From Chryseobacterium gleum (GTDB taxonomy: Bacteria; Bacteroidota; Bacteroidia; Flavobacteriales_D; Sanyastnellaceae), in NCBI GenBank assembly GCA_945862415.1, contig CAMAYP010000001.1, positions 1-64,000 on the forward strand: 64,000 nucleotides of DNA, written 5' to 3'. Positions 29,072 to 37,867 of the stretch are shown one piece after another. The position numbers and the translations under genes were made by a program. Below the pieces are notes generated by a model. That model was not told the origin of the DNA. It saw nothing but the letters and a program-made list of their open reading frames with translations, and ran no database searches. The number at the start of each line of letters is the position of its first letter. The stretch's first letter is position 1.

Positions 29072-30316
29072 TTATGCCCAGCTGGCAATTTTTTCAGCTT
29101 TGTATGCTCCGGCTTCCAATTTTTCGCGCACCTTTTTAAAGCTTTCAATTGTGTAGTTCACATCCTCAATTGTATGCGCTACAGTTGGTATAAGGCGCAA
29201 CATGATTACGTCTTTAGGTACTACCGGGTATACAACTATAGAGCAGAAGATGTTGTATGTTTCTCGAAGTTCGAGCGTTACATTGGTGGCTTCACCTAGC
29301 GAGCCTTTCAAGAACACAGGCGTTACCACGGAGTTTGTATGTCCAATGTCGAAGCCTGCGTCTTTCAATCCATTTTGCAGAGCGCCTGCAATATTCCAAA
29401 GTTGTTCTTGCAGTTCAGGCATGGAGCGAAGCATTTCCAAACGCTTGATGGCACCAATAACAATCGGCATAGGCAAAGCTTTGGCGAATGTTTGCGAACG
29501 CATGTTGTAGCGCAGGAATTCGATTACGTGTTCTTCGCTGGCTACAAAAGCACCAACGGTTGCCATTGCTTTTGCAAATGTTCCAAAATACACATCGATG
29601 TCTTTCTGAACGCCTTGCGCATCGCCTGCTCCGCGGCCATTTTCGCCAATCGATCCGAATCCGTGAGCATCGTCAACAAATAAGCGGAAGCCGTATTCTT
29701 TTTTGTAGGAAACAATTTCTTTCAATTTGCCTTGGTCACCGGCCATTCCGAAAACACCTTCGGTCAGAACTAAGATTCCGCCGCCTGTTTTGTCTGTGAT
29801 GGCCTTGGCGTGCTTCAGTTGCTTTTCGAAGCTTTCCATGTCATTGTGCTGGAAAACGAAGCGCTTACCATTGTGCAAACGAACACCATCAACCATGCAA
29901 GCATGAGATTCGCTGTCGTATACAATCACGTCGTGGCGTCCTACCAGCGCTTCAATAGCACTCATGCAACCTTGGTAGCCAAAGTTGAGAAGGAAAGCAT
30001 CTTCTTTTTGCATAAAGGATGCGAGCTCCGACTCCAGCTGCTCGTGGTATTTGGTTTGACCGCTCATCATGCGGGCTCCCATTGGATAGGCCATGCCCCA
30101 TTCAGCTGCAGCTTCGGCGTCAACCTTTCTGATTTCGGGATGGTTTGCCAAACCGATGTAGTTGTTCAAGCTCCACACCAGTACCTTTTTGCCTCTGAAG
30201 GTCATGTGAGGGCCCAATTCTCCTTCTAATTTCGGGAAGGTGAAGTAGCCGTGCGATTCTTTGGAGTGCTGACCCAGCGGGCCGCGGTTCATGGCAATGC
30301 GATCAAAAATGTCCAA
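29072..30316 (-). CDS. Alpha-oxoamine synthase family enzyme (serine palmitoyltransferase / cysteate fatty-acyltransferase / KBL-like)
   Basis: FRGKKVLVWSLNNYIGLANHPEI, GARMMSGQTKYHEQLESELA, FVDDAHGFGSIGENGRGAGD, DVYFGTFAKAMATVGAFVAS; TTG start encoding MDIFDRIAMNRGPLGQ. Confidence 0.88.
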   Translation of the reverse strand: MDIFDRIAMNRGPLGQHSKESHGYFTFPKLEGELGPHMTFRGKKVLVWSLNNYIGLANHPEIRKVDAEAAAEWGMAYPMGARMMSGQTKYHEQLESELASFMQKEDAFLLNFGYQGCMSAIEALVGRHDVIVYDSESHACMVDGVRLHNGKRFVFQHNDMESFEKQLKHAKAITDKTGGGILVLTEGVFGMAGDQGKLKEIVSYKKEYGFRLFVDDAHGFGSIGENGRGAGDAQGVQKDIDVYFGTFAKAMATVGAFVASEEHVIEFLRYNMRSQTFAKALPMPIVIGAIKRLEMLRSMPELQEQLWNIAGALQNGLKDAGFDIGHTNSVVTPVFLKGSLGEATNVTLELRETYNIFCSIVVYPVVPKDVIMLRLIPTVAHTIEDVNYTIESFKKVREKLEAGAYKAEKIASWA

Positions 30317-30482
30317 CGTATTGAGTTTTAAAATTTCTAAGACAAAATTAGGAAATGGTTAATGACATTGACCAGGGCTGTTCAGCAGTTATAAACAAGG
30401 CCGGCTTTTAGATTTTTTCTAATGCGTGAAGCAGACATATCGCCGCTGATGTGCACATTACCTTATTTTCGCACCCGAAGTC

Positions 30483-31319
30483 ATGAACACCCTCCGTTTA
30501 TTTCGCATATTGTTTCTAATTGTCTCGGCTGTTGCGCTTTTTTCCGGCTGCAGCGAGTACAACAAGGTGCTCAAGAGCACGGATATCAATTACAAATACA
30601 CGAAGGCGAAGGAATATTACGATCAGGAATATTACTACAAGTCATTACCCATTTTGGAGGAACTCATTGGCTTGACGCGTGGGACACAACTGGCAGAAGA
30701 TGTTTATTTTCTGTATTCGAAAAGTCATTTCGGTGTGAAGGACTATTATTTGGCGAACTACTATCTGAAAACGTTCACCAAAACCTTTGGGAACAGCCCG
30801 CGTTCTGAGGAGTGTCTTTTTTTGGCGGCAGAGTGCAGTTATCAGTTATCGCCAACTTATTCGCTTGATCAGACCGATACCCGCAACGCAATTGACGAAT
30901 ACCAGCTATTTCTGGATAAGTATCCCAATAGTCATTTGAAAGATTCGGCGAACCATCAAATGGAACGCTTGAGCATGAAGCTTGAGCAAAAGGCGTATGA
31001 AAACGCTTATCAATTCGCCAAAACACTGAAGTACAAGGCGGCAACCTCGGCATTGAAAGATTTTATCAGGGAATATCCGGGTTCAATCTACCGTGAGGAG
31101 GCTATGTATTTGATAGTCAAGTGTCAGTATATGCTTGCCGAAGGAAGTATAGAAGAGAAGAAATTGGAAAGAATGCGCGCAGTAGCTGAAAATTATCGTA
31201 CATTTGCAGCCGCTTTTCCTATCAGTGCTTTCCTCAGTGATGCGGAAACGTATTTCCTAAAAAGCGAAAAGCAAGTAGAAAAATTGAGTTCAACCTCTAT
31301 CGAACAATCTAAAAAATGA
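30483..31319 (+). CDS. bamD: Outer membrane protein assembly factor BamD
   Basis: Lipoprotein signal ALFSGCSEYNKVLKS, TPR-like repeats, YDQEYYYKSLPILEELIGLTRGT. Confidence 0.9.
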   Translation: MNTLRLFRILFLIVSAVALFSGCSEYNKVLKSTDINYKYTKAKEYYDQEYYYKSLPILEELIGLTRGTQLAEDVYFLYSKSHFGVKDYYLANYYLKTFTKTFGNSPRSEECLFLAAECSYQLSPTYSLDQTDTRNAIDEYQLFLDKYPNSHLKDSANHQMERLSMKLEQKAYENAYQFAKTLKYKAATSALKDFIREYPGSIYREEAMYLIVKCQYMLAEGSIEEKKLERMRAVAENYRTFAAAFPISAFLSDAETYFLKSEKQVEKLSSTSIEQSKK

Positions 31320-31651
31320 GTACATACAAGAATTCAACTGCCGCCAAGACTACTGTTACCCGCAATACAAGTGAGTTGTATGATAAGGTGGATGGTAACC
31401 TCTTCGAAACAATCGTATTGTTGACAAAGCGCGCTAACCAAATTAGCCGTGAGATGAAAGAAGAATTGTCGCAGAAGTTGGAGGAATTCGGCAGCAACAG
31501 CGATAACCTCGAAGAAGTATTCGAGAACCGCGAGCAAATTGAAATCAGTCGTCACTACGAGCGCTTGCCAAAGCCTCACAGCATAGCAGTTCAAGAATTG
31601 ATGGACGGTGCCGTTCACTGGCGCTATCCCGAAGAAATTACGAACATTTAA
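31316..31651 (+). CDS. DNA-directed RNA polymerase omega/Rpb6-like subunit
   Basis: KVDGNLFETIVLLTKRANQISREMKEELSQKLEEF, located between bamD and coaBC; overlaps the bamD stop. Confidence 0.82.
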   Translation: MSTYKNSTAAKTTVTRNTSELYDKVDGNLFETIVLLTKRANQISREMKEELSQKLEEFGSNSDNLEEVFENREQIEISRHYERLPKPHSIAVQELMDGAVHWRYPEEITNI

Positions 31652-31672
31652 TTCGTGTGAATATTAGAACTT

Positions 31673-31698
31673 AGAAAGATGGCGAATGCCATCTTTCT
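31673..31698 (+). terminator. Hairpin terminator candidate upstream of coaBC
   Basis: Perfect 11-bp stem AGAAAGATGGC-GAAT-GCCATCTTTCT followed by TCATTTT (weak T tract). Confidence 0.6.
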
Positions 31699-31713
31699 TC
31701 ATTTTAAGACCCT

Positions 31714-32919
31714 ATGCTTCAAGGAAAAAAAATAATAGTAGGCGTATCTGGCAGTATTGCAGCATACAAGGCTGCCTATCTCGTTCGTTTGCTTGTGCAG
31801 TCGGGAGCGGAGGTGCGTGTAATGCTCACCAACGGGGCGTTGCAATTTGTGACACCGCTTACGTTTTCGACCTTGAGCAAAAACCCGGTACACTCAGATT
31901 TTACTGAAGACAAAGACAGCGGCATTTGGGTAAATCATGTCGAAATTGCTTTGTGGGCCGACATGATTGTGCTGGCCCCGTTGACGGCCAATACGCTGAG
32001 TAAAATGGCCCACGGGCAATGCGATAGCTTCTTCATGGCTGTTTACATGAGTGCGCGCTGTCCGGTTTTCTTTGCGCCGGCTATGGATCATGACATGTTT
32101 CTGCACGGAGCAACAACGGAGAATATTGAGAAACTAATCACATTTGGGCATCACCTGCTGGCGCCCGGTGAAGGTGAGTTGGCCAGCGGGTTAATAGGAG
32201 TGGGCAGAATGGCCGAGCCCGAGGAAATAGTTGCATCAATAATTTCAACGCTTACTGCAAAAAGTCCGCTGCTTGGAAAGCACTTCCTTGTGACGGCAGG
32301 CCCCACACACGAGGCCATCGATCCGGTGAGGTTTATTGGCAATCATTCTACAGGTAAGATGGGTTTTGCACTTGCAGAAACACTGGCAGATATGGGAGCA
32401 CGCGTTACATTGGTTTGCGGTCCTACGCACCTGGCAACGCAGCATCCGCTCATTCATCGTGTGAATGTTACTTCAGCGAACGAAATGTTGGATGCCTGTT
32501 TGCCCGTTTTCCATCAGGTTGATGGAGCTGTGCTCTGCGCCGCTGTTGCCGACTACATGCCTGAGGTAACCATGTCCGAAAAGCAAAAGAAGAGTGATGA
32601 GAATTGGACATTACAGTTGGTAAAGACACCTGATATTGCCATGACTTTGGGAAGCGTTAAGCGCACAGGTCAATTGCTGGTGGGCTTCGCGCTAGAAACC
32701 AACGATGAGCTGAGTAATGCAACAGCGAAGCTCGAAAAGAAGAATTTGGATTTGATTGTATTGAACAGTCTGCGCGATGAGGGTGCCGGTTTTGGAACAG
32801 ACACCAATAAAATCACGTTAATTTGGCGCAACAATAAAACCCGAGAATTCGGGTTGAAGCCCAAATCGCAAGTTGCAAGCGACATAGCCGATGCAATTGT
32901 AGAATTGATAAACGCATGA
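31714..32919 (+). CDS. coaBC: Bifunctional phosphopantothenoylcysteine decarboxylase/phosphopantothenate-cysteine ligase
   Basis: VGVSGSIAAYKAAYLVRLL, APAMDHDMF, LVTAGPTHEAIDPVRFIGNHSTGKMGFALAE. Confidence 0.96.
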   Translation: MLQGKKIIVGVSGSIAAYKAAYLVRLLVQSGAEVRVMLTNGALQFVTPLTFSTLSKNPVHSDFTEDKDSGIWVNHVEIALWADMIVLAPLTANTLSKMAHGQCDSFFMAVYMSARCPVFFAPAMDHDMFLHGATTENIEKLITFGHHLLAPGEGELASGLIGVGRMAEPEEIVASIISTLTAKSPLLGKHFLVTAGPTHEAIDPVRFIGNHSTGKMGFALAETLADMGARVTLVCGPTHLATQHPLIHRVNVTSANEMLDACLPVFHQVDGAVLCAAVADYMPEVTMSEKQKKSDENWTLQLVKTPDIAMTLGSVKRTGQLLVGFALETNDELSNATAKLEKKNLDLIVLNSLRDEGAGFGTDTNKITLIWRNNKTREFGLKPKSQVASDIADAIVELINA

Positions 32920-33812
32920 AAAGAATCTTACTTTCACTCATAGGATTGTCCATTGTAGCTGCGGTGAATGCCCAGGAGTTGAATGCAACCGTGAACGTGC
33001 TTATACCACAACAAGTGATGTCGCCACCGGAACTCTTCAACACCATGAAGAGCAACATCACCGAGTTTCTGAACGGTCGTAAATGGTCTAAGGATACCTG
33101 GCAGAACAGTGAGCGCGTGCAATGCACCTTTCAGATAACGATTGAGCAACAGGTCGACAATCGCTCGTTCAAGGGAAGTTTGCAGGTCACTAGCAGTCGT
33201 CCGGTTTATAATTCGGATTACAAAACTTCGGTGCTGAATATCAACGACCGCGATTTTGAATTTGTGTTTCAGGAAAACACCATGATTCAGTGGAGCAATG
33301 ATCAACATCGCGATAATTTGAGCAGCGTGCTTGCTTTCTACGCCAACCTAATTCTAGCGATGGACTACGATACGTTTGCTATGGAAGGCGGTACCGATCA
33401 TTACCTCACGTGTCAGGCCATCATCAACAATGCACAAAACGCAGCAGAGCCGGGCTGGAGGAGCAATGAAAAAGGTCGTCAGAACCGTTTTTGGTTAATT
33501 GAAAATATACTCTCTCAAACATTCAAGGCCATTCGTGAGTTTCAATACAACTACCATCGCAAAGGGTTGGATAAACTTTATTTTGATCAGGCAGCTGCAA
33601 TAGAGGCAATGAGCGCTGCTATAGATGGTTTGAATGATGTGCATCGAATTAAGCCATCGTCCTACAACATGCAGGTGTTGTTCTATGCAAAGTCTGATGA
33701 AATAGTGAACATCTACAAGCCACGAGTAATGGAAGAGAAGAAGCAGGTTGTAGAAAATTGCAAGTTGCTTGATCCGGGCAATATTTCTAAGTACGAGCGC
33801 ATCCTTCAATAG
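32916..33812 (+). CDS. DUF4835 family protein
   Basis: Signal peptide; LNATVNVLIPQQV..., NDQHRDNLSSVLAFYANLILAMDYDTFAMEGGTDHY; conserved position between coaBC and recN. Confidence 0.85.
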   Translation: MKRILLSLIGLSIVAAVNAQELNATVNVLIPQQVMSPPELFNTMKSNITEFLNGRKWSKDTWQNSERVQCTFQITIEQQVDNRSFKGSLQVTSSRPVYNSDYKTSVLNINDRDFEFVFQENTMIQWSNDQHRDNLSSVLAFYANLILAMDYDTFAMEGGTDHYLTCQAIINNAQNAAEPGWRSNEKGRQNRFWLIENILSQTFKAIREFQYNYHRKGLDKLYFDQAAAIEAMSAAIDGLNDVHRIKPSSYNMQVLFYAKSDEIVNIYKPRVMEEKKQVVENCKLLDPGNISKYERILQ

Positions 33813-33913
33813 GGTTTTGTTAAGCTGTGAATAAATAGTAGCCCTATGGCGTCTTTTCGAGCCAAGCGACAAGCACGGCATGCGCTTACTTTGCTCTACT
33901 AATATTGAATTGC

Positions 33914-35566
33914 ATGCTTACGTCTCTTTTCGTGCAGAATTTTGCGCTCATCGATGAGCTTTCCATTCCTGTTTCTCCGAGGTTTACTGCCATTACGGGA
34001 GAGACGGGTAGTGGTAAGTCGATTTTGTTGGGGGCATTTGGACTGCTGTTAGGCGAACGAGCCGATGCAAAGTCGATGAGACGCGGCGATGCCAAATGTG
34101 TAGTCGAAGCAACATTCGATTTAACGGGTTGTGAACTGAAATCTTTTTTTGAGGAAAATGATTTAGACTTCGAGATCAACACGGTGGTGCGCCGCGAGAT
34201 TGGCATTGGCGGCAAGAGCAGAGCGTTTATCAATGATACCCCGGTTCAGCTCCAGGTTATGAAAATGCTGGGCGCACGTTTGGTTGATATACACAGTCAA
34301 CATGAAAATTCACTCTTGGGAGAAAGGTCATTTCAGTTTGAAGTGCTGGATGCTTTTTCAGGCAATGACACTGTTTTGAAATCATACCGAGTATCATTTG
34401 AGAAGTGGAATAAACTCCGCGCAGAGCTCGGTGAGTTGAACAATCAATTGTCGCAATGGCAGCAGGAGCAGGATTACGTTCAGTTTCAATTGCAGGAACT
34501 GGAAAAGGCCGGCTTGGTTGAGTTACAGCAAGAAGAATTGGAGTCGGAGTTGAATACGCTCCAACATGCCGATCATATTCGACAGGCATTGCACAGTACC
34601 GGCGAAATTCTCGACGGCGTTGAACATTCTGTGCTGAGCCGATTGGCGTCGGCCAAATCAATCTTGGGCAAGGTGAGTAGCCATAGTACTGCGCTAACTG
34701 AGTATCACAACAGGCTAGAAAGTAGTATCATCGAATTGCGCGAGTTAACACGTGACATCGAGTCTTTCGCTGCCGGAGTGCAGAGCGATGAAAAGCGGGC
34801 AGAACACATAGGTGAACGCCTTTCGATGCTTTATCAGTTGCAAAAGAAGCATCGCGTGCAAACGGCTCAGGAGCTGCTAAGCATCTTGAATCAACTGAAG
34901 TCTCGCGCCTTTTCATCGGAAGAGTTGGAAGTGCGAATTAGGCAGTGTGAACAGGAAATAACAGTATGCGCTGATGAGTTGGCCGAATGGTCGATGACAT
35001 TGGATAATGCACGAGCCAAGGGAGCTAAGATGGCCGAAAAGGAAATGCGCGGTTATTTTTCACAGCTTAGCATGGAGCACGCGGAAGTGTTGTTGCAGTT
35101 GGATCGTAAAGAGGATTTTGATTTCTGGGGAAGGAATCAAATAGCCTTCCTATTCAAAGCAAATAAAGGAGGGCAGTTTCAGCCCATACACAAGGTTGCG
35201 AGCGGAGGAGAAATAGCCCGTGTGATGTTAGCGATAAAAGCCTCAATTAGCAAATACAAGCGATTGCCGGTGCTCATATTGGATGAAATCGATCAAGGCG
35301 TTAGTGGTGAGGTTGGCTTGAAGATCGGCGCTATTCTCAAAGAAATGAGTGCTTCCATGCAATTGCTTGCCATCACGCATTTACCGCAGATTGCAGGCAA
35401 GGCCGATTATCATTGGAAAGTTGCCAAGGAAGTTCGCGGCGATCAGACCTTTACTTCTGTTGAAGTAATACAGGGTGAAAAGCGCGTGAACGAATTGGCA
35501 GAAATGCTCGGAGGGAAGAAACTTTCAGCTGCGGCACTGGCGAATGCGAAGGAACTGTTGTCTTAG
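33914..35566 (+). CDS. recN: DNA repair protein RecN
   Basis: [71 protein letters not shown]. Confidence 0.96.
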   Translation: MLTSLFVQNFALIDELSIPVSPRFTAITGETGSGKSILLGAFGLLLGERADAKSMRRGDAKCVVEATFDLTGCELKSFFEENDLDFEINTVVRREIGIGGKSRAFINDTPVQLQVMKMLGARLVDIHSQHENSLLGERSFQFEVLDAFSGNDTVLKSYRVSFEKWNKLRAELGELNNQLSQWQQEQDYVQFQLQELEKAGLVELQQEELESELNTLQHADHIRQALHSTGEILDGVEHSVLSRLASAKSILGKVSSHSTALTEYHNRLESSIIELRELTRDIESFAAGVQSDEKRAEHIGERLSMLYQLQKKHRVQTAQELLSILNQLKSRAFSSEELEVRIRQCEQEITVCADELAEWSMTLDNARAKGAKMAEKEMRGYFSQLSMEHAEVLLQLDRKEDFDFWGRNQIAFLFKANKGGQFQPIHKVASGGEIARVMLAIKASISKYKRLPVLILDEIDQGVSGEVGLKIGAILKEMSASMQLLAITHLPQIAGKADYHWKVAKEVRGDQTFTSVEVIQGEKRVNELAEMLGGKKLSAAALANAKELLS

Positions 35567-36999
35567 AATTCTGCGTTAAGTGGTGTTCGCGGGAAAGGAA
35601 TTACATCGCGGATGTTGCTCATGCCGGTCACGAACATAATAAGACGCTCGAAGCCCATTCCGAAGCCTGCGTGCACGCACGTTCCGAATTTTCTCGTTTC
35701 CAAATACCACCAAATGTGATCTTCCGGGATGTTGAATTGCGCGCACTTGCTGCGAAGCATGTCGAGACGTTCCTCGCGTTGAGACCCACCGATTATTTCA
35801 CCGATACCTGGCACTAAAATGTCCATCGCAGCTACGGTTTCACGTCCTTGAGCATCGGGCTCATTCATGCGCATGTAGAACGCTTTGATGGCAGCAGGAT
35901 AGCCCGTGATAATCACAGGTTTCTGGAAGTGTTTCTCGACCAGGTAACGCTCGTGCTCGCTCTGCATATCAATTCCCCATTCAACCGGATACTTGAATTT
36001 TTTCTTTTTGAAATGATTCGACTGCAGAAGAATATCGATGGCTTCCGTATAGGTGATGCGTTCAAATTGATTGCTCACAATCATGTTCAAACGCTCAAGC
36101 AGCGGCATGGACTGTCTTTCATCAACCGGCTTTTGCTTATCTTCATTCAACTCGCGCTCCTGCAAAAACTCGAGGTCTTCGCTGCAATGCTCGAGCGCGT
36201 ATTGGATACAGTATTTCAGGCATGCTTCCCCGAGGTCCATGTTGTCGGTGATGTCGTTGAAGGCAACCTCCGGTTCAATCATCCAGAACTCAGCAAGGTG
36301 TCGGCTGGTATTGGAATTTTCAGCGCGGAATGTTGGTCCGAATGTATACACTTTGCCTAGGGCAAGCGCTGCGAGCTCGGCTTCCAATTGTCCGCTTACC
36401 GTTAGGTTCGTTGTCTTCCCGAAGAAATCTTCCGAGAAATCAACCTTGCCGGTTTTTGCAATTTCATCGAGGTTCAAGTTGGTGACACGAAACATTTCAC
36501 CCGCACCTTCGGCATCGCTACCCGTTATGATCGGGGCATGCAAATAATAGAATCCACGATCGTTGAAGAACTTGTGAATGGCGAAAGCAAGGTGATGGCG
36601 AATTCGGAATACAGCTCCAAAGGTGTTTGTTCTGAAGCGTAGGTGTGCTTTTTCGCGGAGAAACTCCAGCGAATGGCGTTTCATCTGTATGGGATATTCA
36701 TTCGGGTCGCAATCGCCCAGGATTTCGAGTTGATCGCAGATGACTTCAATGTCTTGGCCTTTACCCAAGCTCTTCTGCACCTTGCCGGTTGCAGCCACTG
36801 CAGCGCCCGTCTGCAAGCGCTTCAAGGTGTTTTCACCGTGTTGCTCTTTACTTACCACGATTTGCATAGTGCGTATCGTGGAGCCGTCAGAAACCGACAG
36901 GAATTGGTCGTTGCGAAGGGTTCTCACCCAGCCCTTCACTGTAACAGTGGTATCTATTGGCTGAGAAGCAAATAATTCGGCGATAGTAGCATGAGGCAT
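35563..36999 (-). CDS. asnS: Asparagine-tRNA ligase
   Basis: [22 protein letters not shown] fold, [51 protein letters not shown]. Confidence 0.96.
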   Translation of the reverse strand: MPHATIAELFASQPIDTTVTVKGWVRTLRNDQFLSVSDGSTIRTMQIVVSKEQHGENTLKRLQTGAAVAATGKVQKSLGKGQDIEVICDQLEILGDCDPNEYPIQMKRHSLEFLREKAHLRFRTNTFGAVFRIRHHLAFAIHKFFNDRGFYYLHAPIITGSDAEGAGEMFRVTNLNLDEIAKTGKVDFSEDFFGKTTNLTVSGQLEAELAALALGKVYTFGPTFRAENSNTSRHLAEFWMIEPEVAFNDITDNMDLGEACLKYCIQYALEHCSEDLEFLQERELNEDKQKPVDERQSMPLLERLNMIVSNQFERITYTEAIDILLQSNHFKKKKFKYPVEWGIDMQSEHERYLVEKHFQKPVIITGYPAAIKAFYMRMNEPDAQGRETVAAMDILVPGIGEIIGGSQREERLDMLRSKCAQFNIPEDHIWWYLETRKFGTCVHAGFGMGFERLIMFVTGMSNIRDVIPFPRTPLNAEF

Positions 37000-37061
37000 A
37001 GCACGGCGTTTTGAGACCGCGAATTTACCACATTGCTTTTAAAACCGAATAGATTGAAAAC

Positions 37062-37766
37062 TTAAGCGCTCGCTTGTTGTGGAACGTTGGGGAGATCACT
37101 TTCAATTTTTCCATCGCGCATACGCACGATGCGACGGGCCATGCGCGCAATGTCTTCTTCGTGGGTAACGATTATAATGGTGTTGCCTGCACGATGTATA
37201 TCATCAAACAAAGCCATTATTTCATGGCTTGTCTTGGTGTCCAAATTACCGGTAGGTTCGTCGGCCAGAATAATGGACGGATTGTTCACCAATGCCCTTG
37301 CTACTGCAACACGCTGGCGTTGCCCGCCCGAAAGCTCATTGGGTTTGTGGTTCATTCGCTCGGCAAGACCAACACTTTGCAGAGCATCTTTTGCCTTTTG
37401 GTTTCGAACATCTTTGGGTATTCCCGCATATATCAATGGCAAGGCAACATTGTCGAGCGAGCTATAGCGGGGCAGCAGGTTGAAGGTTTGAAAAATGAAG
37501 CCGATTTCTTTGTTGCGAATTTCAGCCAGTTTGTTATCGTCCAGGTTCGCAACATCCGGACCGTTCAAGAAATAACTACCCGAGGTTGGCGTATCCAAGC
37601 AACCGATAATGTTCATGATGGTGCTTTTCCCGGAACCTGAAGGCCCCATCAGAGCTACGTATTCGTTTTTGGAAATGGATAAGTCCACTCCATCTAACGC
37701 CTTGATTGTTTCATCCCCAATTCGATAAAATTTGGTGAGGCCTTCTATACGTATGATTTCCTGCAT
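37062..37766 (-). CDS. ABC transporter ATP-binding protein, MacB/LolD type
   Basis: [57 protein letters not shown]. Confidence 0.95.
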   Translation of the reverse strand: MQEIIRIEGLTKFYRIGDETIKALDGVDLSISKNEYVALMGPSGSGKSTIMNIIGCLDTPTSGSYFLNGPDVANLDDNKLAEIRNKEIGFIFQTFNLLPRYSSLDNVALPLIYAGIPKDVRNQKAKDALQSVGLAERMNHKPNELSGGQRQRVAVARALVNNPSIILADEPTGNLDTKTSHEIMALFDDIHRAGNTIIIVTHEEDIARMARRIVRMRDGKIESDLPNVPQQASA

Positions 37767-37867
37767 GCGCGGCTAATTTACATTCCAAGATCATTTGTGT
37801 CGACCAAAGAGGGGTTATTTCCACTAAAAATCATTAAATTAGCCCGTAATTATCTTCTCCATTCGTG

